Shown here in pieces: positions 33,902 to 42,450 of a DNA stretch of 64,000 nucleotides (position 1 is the stretch's first letter; every line of letters starts with the position of its first letter). This DNA is from Cristatella mucedo (lineage: Eukaryota > Bryozoa > Phylactolaemata > Cristatellidae): contig WPIO01000317.1 in the NCBI GenBank assembly GCA_009760855.2, positions 33,921 through 97,920 of the forward strand, written 5' to 3'. Both the position numbers and the translations under genes were made by a program. The notes beneath the pieces are model-generated. The model did not search any database and had not been told where the DNA came from. It was given only the letters and a program-made list of their open reading frames with translations.

Positions 33902-35258
33902 TGTTTCTATAGAAGCTAGACTTAGCCTTTGCTAGGATCGATTGGTACGACCTACAGTAGTCTTCATATGCCTGTCGATGGACAGTTAGTCCGGATCTTT
34001 TGTATGCCTTTTCAAGCTTTCGTTTAGTAGACTTGGCTAGTTTAATGTCTGTGGTAAACCATAGGCCGTCTGGGCGGGGGCGCACAGTGCGCTTTGTCAA
34101 AGGTGCAAACTCGTCGAGCGTGTCAGCTAGTGTCGTGTTGTAGCAATCTACCAGTGATGACAGATCGGAGGGAGGACTGAGCAGCAAAGGTGAAGCAGAT
34201 ATGCTCGCACGGACAGCATCGATATCAAGGGTCTTGAGGTTTCGCGATTCACAGGTTATTTTAGAGGAGAATGTGGGCACACACTGTAGATTGAATGAGA
34301 TCTGCATGTGGTCAGATAAGCAGGATTTGGTGATAACTGGTGATGACAAAGTGCAGTTATATGAGAAAATTTGGTCGAGTGTGTGACCCTTGATGTGGGT
34401 AGGGCCATGCACATGAGCCACAAGAGATAATGAGTCTGTCAATGTACGAAATTCGGTGCTGAAAGCGTCAGATAAGTTATCAAAGTGAACGTTGAAATCA
34501 CCCATAACGAGGAAGGATCGATTTCTTGCACACAGAATCGAAATGAGATCGGAGAAATCTGAGATAAAGGAGGATTTGGTACCTGGTGGGCGATAGACTA
34601 CTGCCACTATCGGTAGCTTGTTTTCGGGTGAGACCAGGACAATAGATTCAAAAGACTGCTTCGAGGGTACCGCAAATGGCTTGAAGTTGAATTTCGAGCG
34701 CACGATCATAGCAACTCCACCTCCAGTTTTGATTGATCTAGGGGTGTGAAAGAACGTGAAACCAGATGGAGTAGCGTCTTTAATTGTCGGGCAGTTTATC
34801 GATTTCAGCCAAGTTTCAGTTAGGGCGAGCAGGTCGATACCATTTTCAGAAATAAGGTCGTTTATTACTAGAGGTTTATTGCACATTGAGCGAGGATTCC
34901 AAAGGCAAGCGTTAAGTCTGGCCGATTGGGTTACAACAGGCCTGATGACCACTAAGTTTGAGAGATTTACAGTGATGCATGCGGGGGAGCGTGCTAAGCG
35001 GTTCGAGACAATGCTAGGAATACCAAACGAGCAGCGTCTAAGCTGGCGGTTCCGGCCACCGCGGCGGCTACAGGGTGCTATCCTTTTGTTAATGCATAGT
35101 TCATGAATCTTAGCAACAACATTAATATCTAGGAATGCATTTGATATACGATGACGAAGCGATAGCAGCTGCTGACGACCATAACTAACAAGTATGTTAC
35201 TAGCCGCCGGCGTAGCTAATGCAGCCGCCGGCGTGGGAGACCCAGCAGCCCGAAGCAA
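33825..35258 (-). CDS. LINE A endonuclease domain (477-residue frame)
   Basis: From 35258 leftwards this frame contains an Ala/Pro-rich and then Arg-rich N-terminal region. The AP-type endonuclease follows with LNACLWNPRSMCNKPLVIND, LALTETWL (Glu), VVYRPPGTK, VMGDFNVHF (catalytic GDFN), LDQIFSYN and SDHMQISF (the terminal SDH). It ends in the KLEKAYKRSGLTVHRQAYEDYC linker. The frame stops only because of a shift at an A6 run near 33873, where the other copies continue into the RT. This enzyme nicks the genomic target so that reverse transcription can be primed there. Confidence 0.92.
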   Translation of the reverse strand: MLRAAGSPTPAAALATPAASNILVSYGRQQLLSLRHRISNAFLDINVVAKIHELCINKRIAPCSRRGGRNRQLRRCSFGIPSIVSNRLARSPACITVNLSNLVVIRPVVTQSARLNACLWNPRSMCNKPLVINDLISENGIDLLALTETWLKSINCPTIKDATPSGFTFFHTPRSIKTGGGVAMIVRSKFNFKPFAVPSKQSFESIVLVSPENKLPIVAVVYRPPGTKSSFISDFSDLISILCARNRSFLVMGDFNVHFDNLSDAFSTEFRTLTDSLSLVAHVHGPTHIKGHTLDQIFSYNCTLSSPVITKSCLSDHMQISFNLQCVPTFSSKITCESRNLKTLDIDAVRASISASPLLLSPPSDLSSLVDCYNTTLADTLDEFAPLTKRTVRPRPDGLWFTTDIKLAKSTKRKLEKAYKRSGLTVHRQAYEDYCRSYQSILAKAKSSFYRNIVQSQMHNPKNADVDNKPSPQPFPG

Positions 35259-37325
35259 AAAGCGTTTAGATGTCCATAGGCACGTAATTTCTTACGCGCT
35301 ACGGTCAAAAAACAATCAGAATAACTTTAAACAGGTCTTAGCTGTATCGTTTCCGTATACGATGTTAAGAGATGCAAACATTCTAGAAAATTCTAGCGAG
35401 ATACAAAGAATAGAATCAGAAATATCTGTAAGAGATGCTGCTGAGCATAGATTAAATGAGCAAGCACTAGAGAGATCTACTGATAACTCAGGTAAAGTTG
35501 TAATAGAGAAACTTAAAAGAGTCAGACCTAAGCTTGCTTTACAGATAGAAAAAAAAAGAGCAACTGCAGAAAGTTTTAGAATACAAGCAAAAACCTGACA
35601 TATCAAGTACTATTCAAAAAGCAAGAACAGCTGTTAGTGAAGGAAAGCATAAAAAAGCGATTACTATAGCAAATCAAGCAAAGACATATGCAGCAAATCC
35701 AGAAATACGAGAAGCTATTGATGCCGCCCAAAAAGGTTTAGCTGAGGAGTTTAATATAAATCCTACTACTGGCACTCCAAAGAAAAGTGTTGGTGATTAT
35801 GATAAATCTGAACTAATTAAAATACTTAAAGAAAAAAATGGATATGTCCCAACTTATGTATCAAGAATAATAAATGAGATGAATAGTACAAATAAAGACT
35901 TAAAGTTATATGAGCTAGGAGTAAAACTTACTAATGAAAAAATGTATACTGCTGAAAAAGAACTAGAACAAACTGCTCATGATGTACTAGAATATGCTAT
36001 GAATTATTATGCTAAACTTGACGGTGAGCAAATGGATGAATTAACTAAAGCATATGAATCAACAATTGATAAAAAGAAAGATTTACTTGATATTATTGAA
36101 ACAAAGAAAACTGGTGGAATATCAAAAGCAATAAGAAAGAATATTGAAACTCTTAGTTTTTCCAGTGTTATTGCAGAGCTAGACAAAAAAAGAAGTGTAA
36201 AAGAGCAAAGATATTTAGATTACTTAAGACCTAGAGTAGGTAAGGGAATAGAAATAATTCCATTAGTTGTAAAGAATGATTCAGAACTATTTGACAAGAT
36301 TGAATTGTGGATTCGTGAGCTTGCTGCTGGAAATACTGGAGTAGTAAATTCTATTAGTTCTGCTGTTGATTACCTTGCAAAATCTAGAAAAGTTCCAAAA
36401 TCATATGTTGCTAAAATTAATAAACTTGTATATGATATATACAAAATGTCAGATCTTCTTAGTGTAGCTAAGGATATTCCAAAGAATGTTGATTCAATCA
36501 AAAAAGATACCGTTGCAGACAAGGAAGGATACGTTTTTAATATAACTGGAACTACTAATCCTATTAGAGTAAACATCAACAACCCCATAAGACTTAAGAA
36601 TAAAAAAATTACGGTATGCTTTTAAAATTTTGTTGGAACTAATTCTATTAAAAATATAACAACTTCAAACAATACTTTTGTTTACAGGATTACAGGTGGA
36701 TCTGATCGAATAGTAAGAGTTCCACCTGGTATATATGCTGCTGTATCTGATGATGTAAATATTGGGATTGCTGATACAATAAATAATTCTATTGTATTAT
36801 CTGGAAGTGATAAGTTTGTTTTAGGTATTGATACTGCTACTTCTAATTCTTGGATTACTATGCCTGCTGGGTTTACATTTGCTGCTGCTAAGTCTACTAT
36901 AGCTCCATTACTTGGATTTACTGGAACTGTTTATACAACAGACAAAACACTTCCACTATCTACATATACTGCAGCTCCTGGAAAGCAGTTCACGCAAGTA
37001 GTTGTAGATCCTGGAGAAAAAATTACTTCCAAAAATGAAGTTTTTGCTTCTGACTTGAATTTAATTCTTACAAATTGTAATCTAGTTGCAAGTGGAACAA
37101 GTTATATAAATAATATTGAAACGCAAGCTCTAAGAAGTTTTGCTTATAATTTTTATCCTTGGGAACAAATGGTATATGAACCAAACACTCTTGAATATCA
37201 CAATCTTGTTGGAGAATCTATTTCTGATATATTAATTACAATTACAGATCAAAATTTGAAAGTTTTAGATTTTGGCTCGCTACAAATTACTGTTGTAATG
37301 GAAATTATTGAAATATAATATAAGA

Positions 37326-38176
37326 ATGTCTATAAGAATCACTGCTACAACCAGTTCAGATTCAAAGACTCTTGTTCCTCCATTAATGCTTGGATCTGAT
37401 TCTGGCTATAACAAAATAGGCCTTCGGAGAGTTGAGTTTACGTATACAAACAGAATAACATCAAATGTTACTACTGCAGTAAACGATATGCTTTGGTATA
37501 GACCAAATACAATTAACCATAACAATTATTCTATTGAAGTCCCAGAAGGATATTATGATAGTTCAAAACTTGTTACTTACCTAAATAATGCTTTAATAGC
37601 AGCAAAAGCATTTTTAAATCCAGCAGCTAGACCTCCGACAAAAGAAATAAAATGTATTGTAGATATTTATGATAAAATAATTATGCAAGTTGGTCAAGAT
37701 TATATTGTGCTACTCGGAACAAATTCTGGTATAATCAACTCTATTGGAGATACTTTAGGATTTAGTTCAAATTTACAAGGTACATTTGATGCTGCACTGG
37801 TTGGTGGAATACCATATGAAGCTATAAAAAAGCAATGTATTTCTCTGGAACTTATAAGGCTTGGAATAAAATGCAGTTACCTGACAATTCTGGAGTAAAA
37901 TGGATAAGTATTGATTGTGATCTTGTAGATCCTAGTAAGAATTATGTTGAACATAAAATTTCTTTTTTAGAACAGTCTTCATCTTTATATTTAATTGATA
38001 TCGATGATATTGATCCAGGAGAAAAAATTGATGTGCATGTTCCAAACGTTTTATTATTACCTACTCGCGGAGATATTGATGGTGTTAGCAGTATTAAAAT
38101 TAGCTTAAGAGATCAAAATAAAAATACAATAAATACTATTACAGATGTTATAGCTACAATAGAAATTTCAAAATAA
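37326..38176 (+). pseudogene. Second penton-like protein, one frameshift
   Basis: I choose ATG 37326 because it follows AATATAAGA, rather than the ATG at 37308 inside the previous gene's last codons. The product has NYSIEVPEGYYDSSKLVTYLN, then IGDTLGFSS, WISIDCDLV and a C-terminal SIKISLRDQN block. The same motifs occur in the same order in the C-terminal domain of the preceding gene, so the two look like tandem paralogues. The frame shifts at an A6 run near 37828 (frames 37326-37898 and 37835-38176). A single-jelly-roll minor capsid (penton) role is inferred from position and strand pattern. Confidence 0.72.
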
Positions 38177-38182
38177 TATAGG

Positions 38183-38779
38183 ATGGGTAGCTATGCTAGA
38201 ATTGGTCATGGTAGGATAACTGGTGGAAAACATCATGGTTCTGGTGTACTTGATAAGATAATTGATGGTGTTGGGAAGGCAGCTCCTGTGCTTACTGGAC
38301 TAACTGGACTCAGTATGAACATTGCTAACAAAGGTATTGAGATGCATCAGGCTAGAAAATTAATTGAATTGCAGACAAAGAAAGAAAAGATTGACCAGGA
38401 GTATGCTAATAAACGTAGAGATATTGATGATAAAGCTGAAGAGAAAAGAAGAAAGAAAAAGTATGAATATGAGTTAGAAAAAAGAAAGAAAGAAGAAGAT
38501 TATGATAGAAGGCTTAGAGAGATTGATCTTGAGATAAGACGAGCAATGCTTGACAAACTTAAACCAAAAAACAAAAAGAAATACAAGGCAAAGATGGAGG
38601 ATTCTGAGACTGAGGATTATTCAGAAACGTTAAAGGAAAATGATCCTAAGGCATGCAAAGAAATAGAAAGAGTTATAAAAGAGAAATCTGCTGTACCTGC
38701 AATTATGCCAAGATCTGATGGATATGGAGGATATATGAAAAAAATTGGTGCTGGTTTATACATTCAGAATAACAAATAA
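38183..38779 (+). CDS. Basic coiled-coil virion protein with candidate protease site
   Basis: This intact 198-residue frame starts directly after TAATATAGG, 6 bp after the previous stop. Near the N-terminus GRITGG-KHHG fits the adenovirus-protease consensus (M/I/L/N)xGG-x at ITGG-K. A mildly hydrophobic helix follows (residues 30-50), then a long highly charged Lys/Glu/Arg coiled coil (about 60-135). The C-terminus is Gly/Tyr-rich. Small basic precursor proteins cut by the viral protease are known in adenovirus cores. The analogy is functional, not proven homology. It lies directly before the major capsid gene. Confidence 0.72.
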   Translation: MGSYARIGHGRITGGKHHGSGVLDKIIDGVGKAAPVLTGLTGLSMNIANKGIEMHQARKLIELQTKKEKIDQEYANKRRDIDDKAEEKRRKKKYEYELEKRKKEEDYDRRLREIDLEIRRAMLDKLKPKNKKKYKAKMEDSETEDYSETLKENDPKACKEIERVIKEKSAVPAIMPRSDGYGGYMKKIGAGLYIQNNK

Positions 38780-38806
38780 AGTTGTACTTTTTTATATAGA
38801 GAAGAA

Positions 38807-39634
38807 ATGGCAAGTGCACCGATTGACACCATATTAGAACTAGGTGATCCTAGCTTTCCTAACTTCAACATTAAAGATTACCAATACAGAGAGTTTTATC
38901 AGAGTAATAGAAATGAGACAGATAGTATTGCAAATAAACTAGTTACATTCACCGTTCCTGGTGAACAACAACTTTGCTATGTGCTGTCAGATGCTTATCT
39001 GCTGCTTGAAGGGCAATTGCAGGTTCAAACAGCTGCTGGTGGAAACTTTGCAGCACCTGCTAGAACTCTTGCTGCTGGATTTGTTAACAATGCTGGAGCA
39101 TGGATGTTTAGTTCGATGAGGATTAGACTTGGTGCTGAAGAAATAGAAAGCTATTCATTGAAAGAAGGCCCTGGAAGTGTATCAACTCTTATGGGACACC
39201 TTACATATCCAAATGATTACAGCCGAACAGAAGGACCTGCAACTGGATGGAAGAAAGATGAAGCAAATTCTATTGATGACCTGTATACAGGTAGCAGTGC
39301 TTATGTTAGTCCAAACGCTTCTGCGGCATCTTCTAGTAATATTGGTTTTGCTTACAGAAGAGGTCTTTCTAGTGTCTTAGCGGATAATGCAGGAACTTTT
39401 AGTATCTCACTCCCACTTTCAAGATTGTCTGGATTTTGTGCAGATATGAATAAGATTCTTTATAATATTTCATTTACGCTTGAGATGACGCGGTTTGGTG
39501 GGAGTGACTTTGATGCTGTTATGACTGGTACATCAGGAGCTGCTGCTAATACTAATTCAATTACATCTAGAGGTGCTTCTGGGGCTGCTAATAAAGGACT
39601 TTGGAATGCATTTAAGATTAGTATGTCAAAATGA
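38807..39634 (+). CDS. mcp: Major capsid protein, first part (double-jelly-roll)
   Basis: It starts after TATATAGAGAAGAA. These 275 residues have the features of the N-terminal jelly roll of Polinton capsid proteins: ITDTILE-type N-terminus, FTVPGEQQLCYVLSDAYLLLEGQL, and the WMFSSMRIRLGAEEIESYS strand pair. An Ala/Ser-rich loop and then SISLPLSRLSGFCADMNKIL follow. The frame ends at TGA 39632-39634, which overlaps the ATG of the second part as ATGA. Together the two parts total about 506 residues, the usual length for a single Polinton capsid protein. Confidence 0.85.
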   Translation: MASAPIDTILELGDPSFPNFNIKDYQYREFYQSNRNETDSIANKLVTFTVPGEQQLCYVLSDAYLLLEGQLQVQTAAGGNFAAPARTLAAGFVNNAGAWMFSSMRIRLGAEEIESYSLKEGPGSVSTLMGHLTYPNDYSRTEGPATGWKKDEANSIDDLYTGSSAYVSPNASAASSSNIGFAYRRGLSSVLADNAGTFSISLPLSRLSGFCADMNKILYNISFTLEMTRFGGSDFDAVMTGTSGAAANTNSITSRGASGAANKGLWNAFKISMSK

Positions 39635-40326
39635 GACTGATGGTTCCATGTGTTATTCCTAAAGAAAGTATTCAAAGAGCTCTTGCTGATGTATCAAGTG
39701 AGAGAGCAAAGAAAATTAGACTTAATTACAGAGTCAGACGTTACGAAAATATGACACTAACAAACTTTAACCAAGGTCTAAAATATACCAGAACTCTATC
39801 TGTGCAAAACACTATTGATAAAGTTAGGTGGTTGATTGTTGCTGCACAGAATACAAACAAAAATAATGATTATAATGGAAATCCTTGCACATGCAATCAT
39901 TGTGATATTAAAAATGTGACTGTGCTTGCTAATGGTTCAAAACAATGTCCTACTGTTGCTAGAAGTAGTTATCCAAAAGATGGAAAGTGTTCTACTGCAT
40001 ATTTAGATTTTACTCAATTCAGAAAGCAGTATCTTGGGTTAAATGAAGTTATAGAGCCGGTTGGTGTAACTTTCCCTGAATGGTTAATGCTATATCCAAT
40101 TCATGTTGTTGATCTCCAATACAATGATGAACCTTTAAGAATCACTTCAAAACTAGATGTAAGCATTGAGTTCAACTCTCAAATACCAAATGCCAATCCT
40201 GCTACAAACATTATGATTCACTATTTAACTATCTGTGAGAACACTGCAGAACTTACTTCTAATGGTAATGGTTCACCATTTACCTGCAGTAAAGGAACAT
40301 TTGTTTACGATGGAACTGACATTTAA
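39631..40326 (+). CDS. mcp: Major capsid protein, second part (double-jelly-roll)
   Basis: This 231-residue frame continues the capsid protein with the MVPCVIPKE linker strand, NYRVRRYENMTL, the RWLIVAAQNTNK core strand, FTQFRKQYLGLNEVIEPVG and PEWLMLYPIHVVDLQY, typical of the second jelly roll. It contains a CxCxxC cluster near residues 89-94. No TATAGAA-type start signature precedes it, unlike nearly all other genes here. The simplest reading is one capsid gene with a one-base deletion in the AAAA at 39628-39631. Translation by stop-start coupling is the alternative. Confidence 0.85.
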   Translation: MRLMVPCVIPKESIQRALADVSSERAKKIRLNYRVRRYENMTLTNFNQGLKYTRTLSVQNTIDKVRWLIVAAQNTNKNNDYNGNPCTCNHCDIKNVTVLANGSKQCPTVARSSYPKDGKCSTAYLDFTQFRKQYLGLNEVIEPVGVTFPEWLMLYPIHVVDLQYNDEPLRITSKLDVSIEFNSQIPNANPATNIMIHYLTICENTAELTSNGNGSPFTCSKGTFVYDGTDI

Positions 40327-40349
40327 GTAAATTTATTTTTAGAAATATA

Positions 40350-41183
40350 ATGAATAAATTCGATTTTGTACAAGGCTCAGATGAGTGGAAAAAATCAATG
40401 TCCTTGAATATTGGAGGCTCAGAAGTTTACTCAGTGCTTGGAAATGATTTAGTATTTGGAGAACAGACTGAAACTGATATAGAATTAATTGCAAATAGAA
40501 AACTAAAAAAATACATTGCTAATAATTCTAATATGAGATTTCCTCCAATGTTGTTTGGTAAAGTATTTGAACCTATTGCTGCAAAGTTTTTAGAAATGAA
40601 ACTAAAAGTAAAACTTGATAATGCAAACGATTGTTTTAGTAGTGATGGTGTTTACAGATATTCTCCGGATGGAATAATAGATAACAATACTTTAGTTGAA
40701 ATAAAATGTTTGTGGAACAGGAATATCATTGATGATTTTATACCTAAACAATATCACGCACAATGTTTACTAGGTTTACATGTTTTAAAACTTAGTGATT
40801 GTTTTTACTCTGAGTTTGAAATTTTTGTTCCTGGATTGAATTGTGAAGAACCTCCGTTAGATTACGTAGCAGCTGGTAATGTAAGAATTCCTAATACTGA
40901 TTTAGATATGCCAATTAGAGAACCAATTTTTATGCTATTGCTTAAAGATGAAAAGTATTTTGATTTTGAGTTTGATCTTATAAGCAAATATGGCAGATTT
41001 AATAATAAAAAAGCAGATGGTTATGATATAAAGTATTATATAAGAAGATGTTTGATCCAAGTGGTAGAAGGAGATGATCCTTGCAGATTTTTGAGAATAG
41101 TTCCTATTGTTAAAGAGGTGTTAGATAGATCGAAGATTTTAATTAGTAATTATATAGATGCCTCGAAGACAGCATTGCAATGA
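40350..41183 (+). CDS. YqaJ/lambda-exonuclease-like PD-(D/E)XK nuclease
   Basis: This is an intact 277-residue frame. Motifs in order are GSDEW near the N-terminus (residues 9-13), IGGSEV (21-26), LFGKVFEP with E74, YSPDG with D107, VEIK with E117 and K119, and PKQYHAQ (132-138). This is the full active-site series of the YqaJ viral recombinase / lambda exonuclease family. It would process DNA ends for recombination or genome maturation. The frame overlaps the next gene's start by 26 bases. The upstream box (TTTTTAGAAATATA) is a weaker version of the start signature. Confidence 0.9.
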   Translation: MNKFDFVQGSDEWKKSMSLNIGGSEVYSVLGNDLVFGEQTETDIELIANRKLKKYIANNSNMRFPPMLFGKVFEPIAAKFLEMKLKVKLDNANDCFSSDGVYRYSPDGIIDNNTLVEIKCLWNRNIIDDFIPKQYHAQCLLGLHVLKLSDCFYSEFEIFVPGLNCEEPPLDYVAAGNVRIPNTDLDMPIREPIFMLLLKDEKYFDFEFDLISKYGRFNNKKADGYDIKYYIRRCLIQVVEGDDPCRFLRIVPIVKEVLDRSKILISNYIDASKTALQ

Positions 41184-42018
41184 TTGTGTTAGTAGAATAA
41201 ATGGGTATATTCTATCAGATCTTGATGCAAATGGAAATAGAATTAATAATATGAGAGATCCTGTGAATGATGGTGATGCTGTAACAAAAGCATATGCAGA
41301 TGCTAATTTTATTGCAAATAGTGGTACTTCTTTAAATTTACAGAATAGACCAATTACAAATCTTGCTGCAGGAGTTAATCCAACAGATGCTGTTAATGTA
41401 AGTCAAGTATCTAATTATGTTAAAAAATATGGAGATACAATGACAGGAGATTTAAACATGAATAGTTTTGCTATTACTTCTTCATATTGGAATTTTACTA
41501 ATACCACACCAACAGTTCTTCCTGATGATTTTTGTGTGACTTATGGAGGATTGAAGCGAGATGTATTACTGAAGAATTCTCCTGCTACAACAAATTTGAA
41601 TATGAATAATAACTCTACAATTAGTGTTCCTGATCCTGTTAATTCTTCATATGCTGCAACAAAGTCATATGTTGATAGAACAGTTAAAAAAATAACAGAA
41701 GTCGTTGTACTTACGTTTAATCCCAGAGCAATGAATTCTATTATTAGTATTTCTACTGCATACTCTTGGACAAATAAAAATAGTCCACCTATTATAATAC
41801 TTAGTGCTATGGTAGTTGGATCTTCTAATTGTATACAATTGAAACCTAACAGCGATGCGACAATAGTCTCAGGAGATATAAGAGCTATAAATACTTCTTC
41901 TAGTGGTGCAGATTTTAAGTATTATGCTTATTTTAATAGATTACCTATTGATTATTATTATACTGATAACCTAGGAAATATGAAGGTTAATCTTTTAATT
42001 TCTTACATAAGTACCTGA
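41158..42018 (+). CDS. Fibre-like protein 4
   Basis: The start at 41158 follows ATTATATAG and lies inside the end of the nuclease gene. The 286-residue product opens with INGYILSDLDANGNRI and PVNDGDAVTKAYADANFI, nearly the same as fibre 3. It continues with NLQNRPITNLAAGVNPTDAV, GDTMTGDLNMNSFAI and LNMNNNSTISVPDPVNSSYA repeats up to about residue 175. A beta-rich C-terminal head follows. GDTMTGDLNMN is a classic phage tail-fibre shaft motif. It is remote from the other three fibre genes and on the opposite strand. Confidence 0.83.
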   Translation: MPRRQHCNDCVSRINGYILSDLDANGNRINNMRDPVNDGDAVTKAYADANFIANSGTSLNLQNRPITNLAAGVNPTDAVNVSQVSNYVKKYGDTMTGDLNMNSFAITSSYWNFTNTTPTVLPDDFCVTYGGLKRDVLLKNSPATTNLNMNNNSTISVPDPVNSSYAATKSYVDRTVKKITEVVVLTFNPRAMNSIISISTAYSWTNKNSPPIIILSAMVVGSSNCIQLKPNSDATIVSGDIRAINTSSSGADFKYYAYFNRLPIDYYYTDNLGNMKVNLLISYIST

Positions 42019-42441
42019 GAAGTACAAATGAACCAGTAATACAATTAATTCTTTTAGTTTAGTTGCTTTACGCTTACCTTTTACTAATGGGAACAGTTTT
42101 GCAATATGCATTATTGATTCGTGTTCTATACAATGATGAATGCAGAATAGTTCGGAACACCTTTTTTTAAAGTGTTTCTTTGCTAAGCAGTATATTTTTG
42201 TAGGCCTTTGTTTAGAATATTTATTCCTTGCATAATAACAATCTGCACAAATGATTATTTTGTTGTTTGTTAAAATACCACCATCGAATTCTGTTTCTGT
42301 ACTATCTAAATCACACATATCGCAACACAATTCATACTTTAACTTTGGCCTTTGTTTAACCTTTTTGCAAACTGGATGACCTGACTCTAAGTATTCAATT
42401 TCGCTAAATGTTGTCGAACAGCTTTCACAAAATATTTCCAT
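41995..42441 (-). CDS. Cys-rich zinc-binding protein
   Basis: This 148-residue frame starts at 42441 after TTCTATAGAA. It has several Cys pairs: CESC at the N-terminus, CCDMCD, CADC, and later CIHHCIEH. These suggest two or three zinc-binding knuckles. No exact family is recognised. The N-terminus resembles the opening of the other zinc-ribbon gene here (30697-31023: MEIYCLKC versus MEIFCESC). Its 3' end overlaps the end of fibre 4 by 24 bases on the opposite strand. Confidence 0.7.
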   Translation of the reverse strand: MEIFCESCSTTFSEIEYLESGHPVCKKVKQRPKLKYELCCDMCDLDSTETEFDGGILTNNKIIICADCYYARNKYSKQRPTKIYCLAKKHFKKRCSELFCIHHCIEHESIMHIAKLFPLVKGKRKATKLKELIVLLVHLYFSGTYVRN

Positions 42442-42450
42442 TTCTATAGA
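42442..42450. promoter_or_regulatory. 9-bp palindromic bidirectional start/promoter element
   Basis: TTCTATAGA is all that separates the divergent ATGs at 42441 (minus) and 42451 (plus), giving CATTTCTATAGAATG. The core TTCTATAGAA is a near-perfect palindrome, so the same nine bases supply the TATAGAA signature to both genes. The role as a promoter is inferred. Confidence 0.65.

Larger units (their letters stand above)
31846..35364 (-). mobile_element. LINE family A, near full-length copy inserted in the Polinton
   Basis: This 3.5-kb minus-strand element has its ATT-type tail at the left (31846-31865) and a GC-rich 5' end at the right. TTAA at 31842-31845 and at 35365-35368 is the apparent target duplication, and the Polinton reading frame joins sensibly across it. 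It carries a 5' leader, an endonuclease, a linker and an RT. It is the most complete family A copy in the window and defines the family as CR1/L2-like. The remaining frame breaks are single-base, at or near A-runs. Confidence 0.93.
31743..37318 (+). pseudogene. Coiled-coil plus penton-like protein, split by a LINE
   Basis: The start at 31743 follows GATATAGTAAA. Codons up to 31845 (KIYSSGKKPYKGSVQEALDY, then KLQNLQDL) are interrupted by LINE A (31846-35364). Coding resumes at 35369 with RDANILENSSEIQRIESEI. A frameshift in an A run near 35590 leads to a long helical, coiled-coil-rich region (to about 36500). A TAA at 36623-36625 follows. The same frame then continues with a beta-rich penton-like domain: NNTFVYRITGG, RIVRVPPGIYAAV, LGFTGTVY, NLILTNCNLV and a C-terminal VYEPNTLEYH / ILITITDQN block. 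It shares this motif series with the next gene. A vertex or minor-capsid role is inferred; the helical N-terminus could reach into the particle. Confidence 0.72.

Noticed and set aside
39631-40326. An independent second capsid protein gene.
   Set aside because: No start signature, a summed length equal to one normal capsid protein, and a junction at an A-run make a frameshifted single gene more likely. It is kept as a finding because coupling cannot be excluded.
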